Below, one piece after another: positions 12,501 to 22,510 of a DNA stretch of 64,000 nt. This DNA comes from Darksidea phi (lineage: Eukaryota; Ascomycota; Dothideomycetes; Pleosporales; Lentitheciaceae): positions 1-64,000 of the forward strand of contig JASJFT010000131.1 of assembly GCA_030770425.1 (NCBI GenBank), in the 5' to 3' direction. The position numbers and the translations under genes were made by a program. The notes under the pieces are model-generated. The model was not told the DNA's origin, searched no databases, and was given only the letters and a program-made list of their open reading frames with translations. Every line of letters starts with the position of its first letter. The first letter of the stretch is position 1.

Positions 12501-13780
12501 TAAGAAGCTTACGGAGTACTAAAATTATAATTCTAAAGAAAATCTAGAGATAAGATAAATTCGTCTTATAATAAGTTAAGAAGACTAGTACTACCTCTAG
12601 TATAATAAAAAATATTTAATAAATTAAAAGAAGTAATATTATCTATAACGTTATAATTAGTATTTAATATAATTAAAGAGATCTTTAGATTCTTCTACTA
12701 TTCTAGTTAATAGAGTTCTATCTTCTTAATATTAAGTTTAGCCTTAAGAGCGTAAGATTATCTAGCTATCTTCTTATTAAGAAACTCTTTCTATTTTTTT
12801 AAATATTAAACCTTTATTTATATATTAGATAATTCTTAACTAAACTTAATTATATAATAAAGTAACTTCTTATAATATTCTTTAATCTCTTATAGCTAAG
12901 CTTAAAGTTTCTCTTATAAATAATTAATAGATTACTCTAATATATATAAGCCTATATATATAAATTATAATTAAAAATAGATACTTAGCTATAAAAATTC
13001 TAGATAATTAATAAGAATTTTATATATTTATACGAATATAAGCCTTATAATATTTACTTTTACTTAAAGAAATAATATAGGATACCCCTAGTCTACTATA
13101 CTAAGAATAGGGAAATATTTTAGAACTATTATAACTAATATAGTTAATAAGTATAAGATATTCTTTAGTTTTATAAAAAATTATAGAGGAAGAGAGGTAT
13201 AATTTAAGAAGATTCTAAGCTAATACTAATATAGCTAAATACTAGATCTAAAATAACCTCTAAGTTAAAGATTTGGAGAAGAGAGATAGTATTATAAATT
13301 ATATACGAACTATAAAATAATAGTTAATAAAAATATTAAAGATAGAATCTATTACTAGTTCTAATAAAGAATACGATATAGACCTTATAATTAGAGAAGA
13401 AGAAGTTATATAATAGATTTATAAATCTATAAGTCTTAGTAAATATAGATTCTATAGATTTATAAATTTATAGATTAGTAAATCTATAAGAGTATAAAGT
13501 TATAGATTCTATAGATCTAAGAAAACCAAATTAATATATAATAATTACGAATCTTCTAGATAGTTTTCTTCTTATAGTTAATTTAAATCTAGATTAATCC
13601 TTATTTATTAACGTAATTAAACTATTATCTACTTATTTCTACTCCTTCTTTTCTATCTTAAGTATAAACCCTAAATAAGACTAAATAACCTATCGGGCCC
13701 GGACCCTATTTAATATATTAATTAGAAATTAGCTTAATAATATACTATTATAAAGAGTATAACTAAAGTAAAGCTATTTA
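12500..13780. other. AT-rich RIP relic, unassigned
   Basis: RIP-like composition with no recognised domain on either strand. It may contain the outer element's right LTR and other transposon debris. A patch of short palindromes at 13405-13525 is listed separately. Confidence 0.6.
13405..13525. repeat. Cluster of short palindromic repeats
   Basis: TAGATTTATAAATCTA at 13414-13429 is a perfect 16-base palindrome. Variants of AGATTTATAAAT / TAGATTCTATAGAT recur several times up to about 13525. It could be the end of a small DNA transposon or simple AT-rich slippage. Confidence 0.5.
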
Positions 13781-14130
13781 CTTTAAATCTTACTAGCTTA
13801 AAGATAGCTAAGTAGTTAAGGTTATTTAAAGAACTTAACCTTAAACTTAATAAAATACCTATTATTTAGTATAATAACTAGTAAATAATTAATATTACTA
13901 TAAAGTAAAAGAAAAAGCTTAATATTAAGCTTAAATATATTAATATCTATTAAAGCTAGATTTAATAGAAGGTTATCTATAGCTATTTTAATATATAATA
14001 GCTATCTACTACTAAGATACTTACTAATAAACTTACTAAGATTCTTTTAAAGTAAAAGTATATATAATTTATAAAGTAATTAGATCTTATTAATATTAAA
14101 AGTCTAATTAAATAGATTAGCTTAAAGGAC
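13780..14130 (+). mobile_element. Ty1/Copia RNase H remnant
   Basis: Read across stops, the plus strand gives the C-terminal Copia RNase H signature. A 'LTSLKIAK-LRLFKEL' stretch is followed by a '-YNN-QIINIT' block (the 'DNQ' region), 'KLKYINIY' (the 'TKHIDI' region) and 'TTKILTNKLTKILLK' (the 'AD-LTK-L' region). The rest of the element was not recognised. Assignment rests on motif order only. Confidence 0.65.
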
Positions 14131-14399
14131 TATAAGTATCTTTAAGCTAAGGGGGTATATCGTAAAGCTAATAGCTTAGGAATAAAGCTTAATTAGAGAT
14201 TTTACTAAATATAAGAATTAGCCTAGTACTAATAACTATTTACTAAATCTCGTAATCTAATAGAGTCTAATAGTATTAGTATTAAGGTATAGTTAGAAGT
14301 CCTTTCTATATATAAAATACCGTCTTTTTTAACTTATAGAAATTAGAGCTTTTACCTTTAGAGACTACGCCCTATAGTAATTCATACTAAAATTACTAT

Positions 14400-14960
14400 A
14401 ACACAATAGGATCCATACCCTTGTCGTAGATGTTACAGACCTACTACAATTCTTCGTCTCCGGAACTAGTCTGGCGTACGTATTCCCTTAGGGCTTCCGC
14501 ACGATGTTGTCCAGCCATAAGTTCAGCCATTCCTCCATTTACAGAAACCTAGTCGTTGAACGAAGGCCATTCTGATAACGCTAAGCCTGCTCCGACCACG
14601 CTAAAGCTGTCCGGATTCGACCCCTCTGCTTTAAGGTAGCTTATCATCCTCTCCACCTCTTGTCGTGTATATTGGACGAGAAGGCGGTTATCCCATAATT
14701 TACGTTTAACCCCTCCGTTTTGCTTAAATATGCGACATAACTTTTGTACATACTTGTAGTCTACAGGTCGATTCTTACTAATGCTCTAGGTAGGCGTAAG
14801 CGCGTTAATAGGAAATCGTACCGTTGCTAATCGATATAGCTCGGTTTAAGTACGCGCGGATTCGATATCTTTAAAGGTAGATAATAATATAAAGAAAAAG
14901 GTATAGGCCCCGACGTTAAATCTTAGTTAAGCTAACCTAGCTCTTAGGTATAACTAATAG
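14400..14960 (-). pseudogene. ParB-like / DUF3723-like protein fragment (RIP-damaged)
   Basis: On the minus strand one frame gives a coherent protein interrupted by stops. A 'TELYRLATVRFPIN' stretch is followed by 'NRPVDYKYVQKLCRIFKQ', then 'RLLVQYTRQEVERMISYL', and then 'ELMAGQHRAEALREYVRQ' near 14480-14535. The 'AGQHR-EAL' block resembles the ParB/sulfiredoxin-type nucleotide-binding motif found in fungal DUF3723-like proteins, and the 'PVDYKYV--LC-IF' block also fits that group. Stops occur as TAA/TAG where Gln or Trp would be expected, as RIP produces. The downstream end runs into the AT-rich block at about 14,400. Family naming is from memory and moderate. Confidence 0.55.
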
Positions 14961-15330
14961 GCTACCGTACGCTACTCTATAGTACCGCTAATATTTTACT
15001 AGTATATATTTATACTACCCTCTAGTAATAATAGAAATATAAAAACGGAACGAGATTAGAAAGGTCGTATAGAGGGGTTAAGGCTATTAGATAGTCTCCT
15101 ATACCCTTATATAGGTAAATTAACGATAAATAATTATTAATTTTAGTCTAGTATATGATAATTATTCTCTACTAAACGATTATGCCTCTACTCTATATTG
15201 TCCCGTAGCGATACCTTTAAAATAACGTGGTGTTGTCTCTATAGATATAGTCGTTGATGTTTTGGTCCCCCGTCCTATCCACGCCTACTAAAGAAATATC
15301 GAAGTCGTTGAAATCGAAATAAAACCCTTA

Positions 15331-15834
15331 GTCTATAAGGAGATATATTGGGGCGTTACTGTGGACGGCGAATGGTGTAAAGCTATGATGGGGCTTAGAA
15401 GCTATAGGGTAAAAGGTCGAGGCTTCGAGCTGACCTGTTGGGTTTGGTAAGAGAGTGTTGCGCCGGTCTATAGTAATAGTACTATACGTAAGTCCTATGG
15501 GAGTCGTGATTTCCTCTATTTGGTTTGACGCAGCGGTATAAGAAGGAACTGGTAGGACAACGATAGGTGTGTTGGCGTATAGATATATCTTCCGCGAATA
15601 TTCCCTTATCTTGTCGGCTCGATTAAAAGGCTTGCCGGGAATAACGGCTCCGTTGCTCTGTACGACGCCTTCTTGGCTGCGACTGCAGCCAGCAACCGGG
15701 TGCCAATAGGCCGTCGGGTTGTGGATGGTTCTAGTGTGGCGCTGAAGATCTGCAGGGTGTTTGCAACGAACACCGCAAATTTCGCATCGTGCGTCGTCTC
15801 GAAAGGGACCGTCGTCCTTTAACGTTCGGCGGAC
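15331..15834 (-). pseudogene. C2H2 zinc-finger protein fragment
   Basis: An open minus-strand frame of 168 codons runs to a TAA at 15328-15330. It holds a finger of the form C-EI-C followed by 'HPADLQRHTRTIH' and a second one, 'GCSRS...KPFNRADKIREY', as in fungal C2H2 regulators. The second finger's usual final His residues read as Tyr (REYSRKIY for REH...H), which CAC/CAT to TAC/TAT changes would explain. Beyond the stop the same frame stays protein-like ('YFDFNDFDISLVGVDRTG') before more stops. Upstream it is joined through a 48-base intron-like gap to methyltransferase sequence. Confidence 0.6.
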
Positions 15835-16170
15835 CTATAATAATCAGCATATCGAAACGATTAGTAGCAGAAGAACACGTACCTCCTTCATGTATTTCCC
15901 CGTATTCTCTAACACTTTGTTCGGAGGGCTCCAAGGACTTGCTTGGATCATAGCGTCGATCGATTGGGTGGGGACGGCGGGCATATCGCGTACGTCACCG
16001 AGTATCCACTCCACACCTTCGTCTACATGCCGGGCCTTCATCAACTCCACGACGACGGAGGAGAAATCGATACATATTTGATTCCTATAGCCGCGCTTGT
16101 AAAGGTCGTAGGGTATTGTCTACTAAAGGTTAATTATAAGAAATTATCGCAACCGATTTAACCTCCCCGC
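15835..16170 (-). pseudogene. SAM-dependent methyltransferase fragment (METTL/EEF1AKMT-like)
   Basis: From about 16120 down to 15883 the minus strand encodes 'PYDLYKRGYRNQ-C-DFSSV', 'VVELMKARH', 'EWILGDVRDM' and 'SIDAMIQASPWSPP', ending 'NTGKYMKE'. These match the class I methyltransferase family that has 'GCGNS...DFS', 'D-RDM' and 'DKGT-DAM' motifs; here the 'DKGT' is reduced to 'QSI'. Positions 15835-15882 look like a real intron (GTACGT donor, TAG acceptor). The sequence after it continues for about ten codons in methyltransferase style ('VRRTLKDDGPF') and then becomes a C2H2 protein. The N-terminal third and C-terminal half are missing. Confidence 0.6.
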
Positions 16171-16309
16171 CAGGTAACTTACACTATCTCCACTCCCAAG
16201 ATAGAGTATTAGGGGATTCGTGTCCGGACTCCGTGATGAGAACCGTTGTCTGGTTTGGAGTAGCGTTCATCCTAATATTCCGCTTGACCGAGCGCGTCGC
16301 CTTCTTCTA

Positions 16310-16545
16310 TTAATGCCATTGTGAGCACGAGGTTCGGCTACGTGGGCTAGCAATAGGATGACAAGTATCGCGTACACAAGGAATTTGGCGATACCGTCTT
16401 GTTCGTGACCCCGAACAAGAATTGGATATACCTGCGTAACGTAGACTCAATCCACGAGGTGATCCGTGGCGAGCGACAAGGCATGTTCGCTCGATCGGTG
16501 GAGTTGCTCGTTATGCTTGACGTCTTTGGACCCAATATCTCCACA
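16310..16545 (+). pseudogene. Cytochrome P450 N-terminal fragment
   Basis: The frame from about 16333 reads 'GYVG-Q-DDKYRVHKEFG', where two TAG stops stand where Trp is usual (GW-W), then 'FVTPNKNWIYLRN', 'EVIRGERQGMFARS' and 'MLDVFGPNIST'. This is the start of the catalytic domain of fungal P450s ('GW-YDDKY--H-E-G', 'VTPGKNW-Y', 'LDVFGPN'). It ends at a GTGAGT donor at 16546. No heme-binding FxxGxRxCxG region was found downstream, so this is a truncated, RIP-touched relic. Confidence 0.65.
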
Positions 16546-16599
16546 GTGAGTTCTTGAGTAAACACGGTGTCAGGTTGGACCAAGACAAGCTAAACAAGA

Positions 16600-17414
16600 A
16601 TAATGTGCAAGGAAGGGAGAGTACCGTGAGGTTTGAGATGATAAAGCTCTACTAGCGTTCCTGCCTTCACTTACGCACACGCGCAAGCGTTGATAGCCCA
16701 GCAACGCTTCTTTCTACCAGCGGCTCAACAGCCTTTGCTGCCTGAATTGTTATTTGATTTGGATTTGCATAGTGGGAGTCTCTTTAGAAGGTCCGCACGA
16801 GTAAGGGTAAATTCGTGCCATACGCGACTGTTCTCCAAGTAGCGATCAATCAGATCAGACTGAAGTTTGGCCGGGAATCCACAAACAATTCCGTAGCGTT
16901 TGCGTTGAATCAAACCGATATCCTCACCTCTAGTACTAGTACTAGTGCACAACTTTCCAAAGACGGAAGGCTTGAAAAAGAAAAAGTAGGACGCAGCCGG
17001 TCTTGCCGCCTCTTAAACAAACAATTAGGCTGGCGAGACTCGGCATTTAGTAGCACGCGAGCGAGGTTGATCAGCATTTTACTCAGCCGGGAACTAGCGA
17101 ATCGGAGGGTTTGGCGTCGGCTGGTGTGGGGAAGAAAAACAGGGCAACCTTGGGGGCCTCATGGCGAGAATAGTGCGTATCGTTTGAATAGGAACGAGTG
17201 GTTTCCGGAAATGAGTAGAGGGAATGCGGTGTAGAACGAATATGGACGGGTATAATTGTCGGTGTACTAGTGCTTTACATTAACGTGAAAAGAAAGGGAT
17301 ATCATGTATACGACACACAAAAGGCCTATCCAGCTTTAAACCCTAAAATCGTCTCCGCTTTCCACATTTTCAAAAGACCTTCCATATGATTTTTTTTTTT
17401 TGGCCATATCATAC
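16600..17414. other. Intergenic, no gene recognised
   Basis: Contains small open frames (for example plus strand 16815-17234) with no family resemblance, and a T-run at about 17388-17400 just beyond the stop of the next gene. It may contain more decayed P450 sequence near 16620-16680, but this could not be supported. Confidence 0.5.
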
Positions 17415-19325
17415 CTACTTCTTAATAGCTGCCTCCGGATCCTTAGCAAACGCCTTACACCACGTCACCCACTCCGCTGCCCCCTTCCTCACATATCTCT
17501 TCAAATCATCCCTCGCCTCCGAAAACTGATACAACTCATCCTCATCGCTCGTCATCTTCTCCACATGATCCTTGTATTCAACCTCTAGATCCTTTCCTTG
17601 GCGTCGAACGGGCTTCCATCCAATGGCATTCAGCACAGTACCCTCGCCGATATCGCCAGTAGCTTCCTCGATATGCGGAAACATGTGGAAGTCTTTCTTC
17701 AGACAGGCGAGATCGAGGTAGCGACGCAGGATCTCGAGGTGAGTTGATTGTTGGAGGTGGAGATTGATGCCTTTTTTCTTTTTGGAGGGCTTTTGGATGG
17801 TTTCGGGCGCACCGTAGGTGTGTTCGTGGTGTCCGCATGTGCAACCCTGCGTTTCTGTTTCGCAGTCGGAGAGCTCGGGGTGCTCTTGTTTCTCTAGTGC
17901 GTATTCTTCGCCGCGGGCGAGGCCTTTAGTCATCTTGTGGCTAGTCATGGCGCCACGGGTAGATGTGTAGGCCCAGATGCCGGAGACTTGGGTGAGGCCG
18001 CCTAGAGTGAATATAAGGGAGGCGTCAAGGGCGGCGGCGAAAGGGAGCAGGGTGGAGGCTACAACAGCATCTTTGCGGGACTGTTGGCGCGTGCGTAGGA
18101 GGGTGTCGATGAATTCTGCGCGGATTTTGTCCGGCGAGAGTTGTAGGCTGGGTGGGTAGATGAGGGTTAGTTCTTCGAGGGCTTTGGGCTTGGTATCCTT
18201 CTCGAGTGAGGCGGTTGTTGAGGTTCGGCTAACTCGTGGTGATGGGAGCGATGCTTCTGAAGGGCAGTTTATAGATGCGGGCTCTGCGGATAATTCACCC
18301 TCCGAGATCTTGTCTCGCGCCTCTTGCGCTTCCATCTCCTCGGTCGTCGCTGTTATAGCACCTCCCGACACTCGGTCCAGAAATTCTACGTTTGCGGACC
18401 TCGTCATATTCACCCCCTTGTGGATGAGGCTCGTTGTTCTGGCCTTCATACCCTTCCACGTCGCTGCGGAAGCCTTGCTCATCGTCGCTTTCCGCACATC
18501 TTCTTGCCATTGCCTTTGCGTTTTGTGCCAGTGGGTTTCCTTTTCGCCCGCCGCGGGCTTAGAAAGTGGCGGTAGAATTGGTGTGTAGACGAGGAAGCGC
18601 TCTGGGATATCTTCCGGCTTGACACCTTTTATACGAGGCTTCGGGAATGGAATGAGATATGCTGTCGCTCTTCCCGCTTCCCGTATATGCGTCAGAGGCT
18701 CAGTGGGAGAGAGAACAGTCACGCTAGGAATGCTACTACTCGAACCGGTTCGTCCTGGGGATTGTGGAGACTCTAGATCGAATCCAGCCTCGCGGGCTTT
18801 AGCGGAGGAAAAGGTAGTTGCTGATTGTGAAATCTGCGAAGGAGCTGGCCGATATGGAACACTTCCAGTTGAAGAAACTGGTCGAATATGAAGGGGTGCC
18901 GGCACTAACGATGCATCGTCTAATGCGGGGCTTCCTGGTGACTGTACTGGACTGAGCTCCGGAGCCTGCGCGCTCACTAGATTTGAGCTGCGCGAAGCTA
19001 CATCCATAAACTCAAGTTCAGAACGAACCGCTAATTGGGGGCTATTATCGATACTGTACTCGATGGGCGCAATCTGCGGGGCGTCGGCCGGGCTGCCTTC
19101 CTCCAACTCTTGATACGGTGGTGGCGGCTCATCCGTCTCGTTTCTTACCTGGACAAGACCCAGCGGATTTTGGCTTCGCATTATGGGCGGCGCTGCCTGT
19201 ATCGACGATGATGATGGCGCAACCTCCAAAGGATTCTCTTCGTGCTGCGGGGTGAAGTCATTTTCGTCTGTTGAGTGGACGGAAGTACCGGAGCGCGCCA
19301 CAACGGGCCTTTGAAGTGTAGTCAT
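17415..19325 (-). CDS. Conserved fungal protein of unknown function
   Basis: Uninterrupted single exon of 636 residues from the ATG at 19325. An in-frame ATG 25 codons upstream exists, but its Cys/Leu-rich lead-in looks like read-through. The first 200 residues are Ser/Pro-rich and likely disordered ('SSSSIPS'). Residues about 205-330 contain 'YLIPFPKPRIKG' and a basic stretch. Residues about 400-480 have a hydrophobic region, 'DAVVASTLLPFAAALDAS' followed by 'FTLGGLTQVSGIWAY', that could be a membrane hairpin. A Cys/His patch (C-TETQG-C-T-C-GHH) lies near residue 510, and the C-terminus is acidic and mixed. I do not recognise the family. The intact long frame and Pezizomycotina-style composition make it a confident gene. 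Confidence 0.8.
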   Translation of the reverse strand: MTTLQRPVVARSGTSVHSTDENDFTPQHEENPLEVAPSSSSIQAAPPIMRSQNPLGLVQVRNETDEPPPPYQELEEGSPADAPQIAPIEYSIDNSPQLAVRSELEFMDVASRSSNLVSAQAPELSPVQSPGSPALDDASLVPAPLHIRPVSSTGSVPYRPAPSQISQSATTFSSAKAREAGFDLESPQSPGRTGSSSSIPSVTVLSPTEPLTHIREAGRATAYLIPFPKPRIKGVKPEDIPERFLVYTPILPPLSKPAAGEKETHWHKTQRQWQEDVRKATMSKASAATWKGMKARTTSLIHKGVNMTRSANVEFLDRVSGGAITATTEEMEAQEARDKISEGELSAEPASINCPSEASLPSPRVSRTSTTASLEKDTKPKALEELTLIYPPSLQLSPDKIRAEFIDTLLRTRQQSRKDAVVASTLLPFAAALDASLIFTLGGLTQVSGIWAYTSTRGAMTSHKMTKGLARGEEYALEKQEHPELSDCETETQGCTCGHHEHTYGAPETIQKPSKKKKGINLHLQQSTHLEILRRYLDLACLKKDFHMFPHIEEATGDIGEGTVLNAIGWKPVRRQGKDLEVEYKDHVEKMTSDEDELYQFSEARDDLKRYVRKGAAEWVTWCKAFAKDPEAAIKK

Positions 19326-20349
19326 TCCGAAGTGTGTGAGGAATAAGCAGCAAAGGCAGCAAGCACCGAGACAGCTCCTATCTTGTCTTATATCTGTCAA
19401 GCTCCGTAGCCCCAGATAATAGCCCTATGCGGACTTAAACCAACACCCGTGCATGTTCCCAGGCCCAAGCCTCCACCGGCAGTCCATTCAAACTCCCTCT
19501 AGGACGCATACGGGAAAAACCGAGCAGCTCCCGTATTTTCTGCCTGATCATGTCAAGCGAGCGGTCCAGTAAGAATGCAGGCTACTGCCATAGTCCTCAG
19601 GCGAAGCCCCAAGGATGCGCAAGCTCCGCCGTAATCTCAGGCTGAGCCATGCAAGACCGCGAATCCCTCGTTTCAACTAGTGCAGGCTGCGACTTCGTCT
19701 TATAGCGAACCTAGACTTGCGGCCGTATGATGATAAGACAGCCCGTGTCCGTGCCATTAAAGCGCCAATTTGCATCAACTTGGGGGCTGTTCGAGAAAGC
19801 GGGTTGGGAGATGGGGCAGAAAGGGCGGTGATTGTGTAAGCAATACGCTCATCACGGAGTAGGTGGTTCGTGCGGATGGCTTCGCATCATGATATGTTTT
19901 ACGGCACATGCAGGCGCGCTTCGTGATGGCTCTTACGAACGAAACGTTTAGTCGTCATAGATGCTTGCTAGGATTCGGTGAGGCTCATGTAGCAAAGGGT
20001 AGACCGTGATGGCTCTACCCGTTCGCTTACTCTTACCAGAATCTTACACCAAGGTCTTCCATCTGTGAAGAATCTTTCCACCTTGCATGAAATAATATTT
20101 GCTTTACCGGCATCAACACCTTCGACTGCCGGCTCCACCACTACTCCGAATATCTACATAAGCTTCAACCACCAGATATCCCCTTACTCGCATTTCTGCA
20201 TCGGCCCGCATGTTTGTTCCCTCCCGTAAACCTGACTGTGTGTCTCGCGGTTTCAGTAAAGGCTATACCGACCTCAGATCTCAAGGGGTGGTTCAAAATA
20301 CCTTATCAAGTGTTCATGCACTGCCGTATATATTCATTATGTAGCTCAA
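19326..20349. other. Intergenic region between two minus-strand genes
   Basis: About 1 kb holding the promoter of the unknown gene to the left and the 3' end of the Las17 gene. No credible coding region, RNA gene or repeat was seen. Confidence 0.6.
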
Positions 20350-22510
20350 TCACCAGTCGTCCTTGTCGCTCTCATCATCTGAAGCACATTAGCACGTTAG
20401 CAGTCTGTTAGGAAGAGCGTCGACTTACCACTATGACTAACTTTAGCCTTCCTCGCTGCAAGCGCACTAGCCAATGCACCAGCCAAGCCAGCATCTGAAC
20501 CAGCTGCTGCAGCTCCACCACCACCAGGCGGGCTCGATGTAGGCTCCTGGCCTGGAATAATAGCTCCACTGCGATCCTTCTTTTCGGCATCTGATACTTT
20601 CTTCAGTCTTGCTCCGCCACGAATATCCGCCAGCAGACCGTCTCTTCCAGCTGGGGCCTTTGGAAGTCCCGCATTCGGCATCGGTGGGGGCGGAGGTGGC
20701 CCAGAGCCTGAAGGCATCGGCGGAGGTGGAGGAGGGCCCGAACCTGGTGGCATAGGAGGAGGTGGTACTGCATTCGTGGGCATCGGAGGTGGAGGAGGAA
20801 CAGCACTGTTTGGCATCGGAGGTGGAGGAGGAACAGCACTGTTTGGCATCGGAGGCGGAGGCGGAACACCGTTCGAGGGCAATGGAGGTGGGGGAGGGGC
20901 ATTGTTTGATGGCGGTGGAGGCGGTGGAGGCGGTGGAAGAGCAGATACTGAAGGTAATGGCGGGGGTGGAGGAGCTGCGTTCGTGGGCGCGGCGGGAACA
21001 GGGCGCGATGTTGATGGGGGCAATGGGGGTGGTGCCGGAGGCGCGTTGTTCGCGGGCGGCAGAGGAGGTGGTGGAGGCGCGTTGTTCGTGGGCGGCAGAG
21101 GTGGTGGTGGAGGCGCACTGTTTACGGGAGGCAGAGGAGGAGGTGATGGAGCTGCCGCATTCTTCGGAGGTGGTGGCGGTGCCATATGGACTGGAGCCGA
21201 AGGTATATCTCGCGCTGGCGGCGGCGGAGGCACCGGTCCACGACTTGGTGGAGGTGGTGGCCCCGAGGGTACACGGTTCCCTGTAAACGCGGGAGGCACG
21301 GCGAACCTTGACCCTGCCGCCTTCTCATTGTCTTCTGCTGGCGTTTTCGGGGGTCGCGGAGGAGGTGGAGGTCCTGCATTGACCACATTGTTAGACGCGG
21401 CTCGTGCTCTCGCAGGCGGCGCGGGTGGTTGGCCGACGAACTTCCCAGCGTCAGGCAGCGGAGGAGGAGCGGGAAATCTTGATCGGGGAGGACCAGCCGT
21501 TGGAGGAGGTGATGCTTGTCGTGGGGGAGAGGGTGGTGGGGCAGGGCTTGATGACGAGTTTCGGTTGATGCCAGATGCATCAGTGCGCGTCCTTCGAGCT
21601 GGCGGGGGCGCCGGCGGAGGACCCCTCTTTGATGCACCCGTGTGTTGGGGGCTGATAGCTGCCGCAGTTGGAGGAGCACTAGGAGGCGGTGGAGGCGGAG
21701 CCCTGGCTTTCTTCTCGTTGTTTTCTTCCTTTATCCTCTCTTCGATTTTGCGCTGCTCAATGTACAACTTGATGAAATCAGCGTTTTCTTCGATCTGGTC
21801 TTCGGTAATGCCCATGGCCAGCAGTTCCTTCAGCAGGGGTTGCCATGACGGATCGGTAGTATCAATGGCAGAGCTCCGCGAGCTAGATACGGTGGAATGG
21901 GTCGTTTGCGAGGGCGAGGTAACGCCGGGTGGGATGATAGATTGCGGCTGTTGTGCGGGAGTCGAATGCCTATGTCCGAAGAGCCCGCCCAGCAGGCCGT
22001 GGCTCTTCTGGCCATTTGGAGCTCCGACTCCGCCCATGGCTGCCCCGAACGGCTTGTTCTTCGTGTTTTTGTGAGCATTCTTCTCCCGGTCGTCCATCTT
22101 CTTCTTGAACGTCTTTGCCTCCTTCTCATCGGCGAACGAGAGCGCCGCCAGACAGTCTTCGAGCTCGAACGTGTGGAAGAAGACGCGGTCCTGGTTGTAG
22201 CTAAAGGTGTCATATATTTCCTGATCCCATATCACACCGCGGCTGGTTGGCTGCACTCGGTCAACGTCGAGTATTGTCAAATTGGCATGCATTCACCTAC
22301 CGAGATGTCCACCAGCTTGATCCAGAAGGTGTTGCCCACCAGATCGTTCGCCAGCACGGCGGCGCCCTGTAACCCCGTGTAGGTCCATCGGTGCCTGTCG
22401 GGGTAGGCAATGTACAGCTTGGCCACGGCGACAGCATGGATCTTGTTGTTCTGCTTGGGCACATTGCGCTTGACTGTCTGCTTGTCCTCGTCGGACAGAA
22501 TCGACGGCAT
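20350..22510 (-). CDS. LAS17: Las17/WASP-family actin nucleation-promoting factor
   Basis: Activates the Arp2/3 complex to branch actin at endocytic patches. Three exons: 22301-22510, 20429-22250 and 20350-20378, joined by two 50-base GT-AG introns, giving 686 residues. The N-terminal WH1/EVH1 domain (about 1-115) spans intron 1, with 'WTYTGLQGAAVL', 'FWIKLVDIS' and 'IWDQEIYDTF'. A long polyproline region (about 190-585) would bind SH3 domains and profilin. The WH2 segment is near residue 603 ('GRDGLLADIRGGARLKKV'). The tiny last exon encodes the acidic tail DDESDKDDW, which is the Arp2/3-binding A motif ending in the conserved Trp. Without that exon the protein would lose this tail. The GBD/CRIB domain of animal WASP is absent, as usual in fungi. 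Divergent upstream neighbour: the Zn2Cys6 gene. Confidence 0.93.

Larger units (their letters stand above)
1..14395. repeat. AT-rich RIP-mutated block
   Basis: The block is strongly AT-rich and almost devoid of CA and TG dinucleotides; many successive 60-base lines contain none, while TA is very frequent. This is the known product of repeat-induced point mutation, which turns CA into TA on either strand of duplicated DNA. No long open reading frame survives on either strand. Base composition changes abruptly at about 14,390-14,400. The content is retrotransposon remains, listed separately. Confidence 0.93.

Noticed and set aside
20776..22074. 432-codon Gly-rich open frame on the plus strand
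   Set aside because: It is the antisense shadow of the Las17 polyproline region (Pro codons read as Gly); no independent signal.
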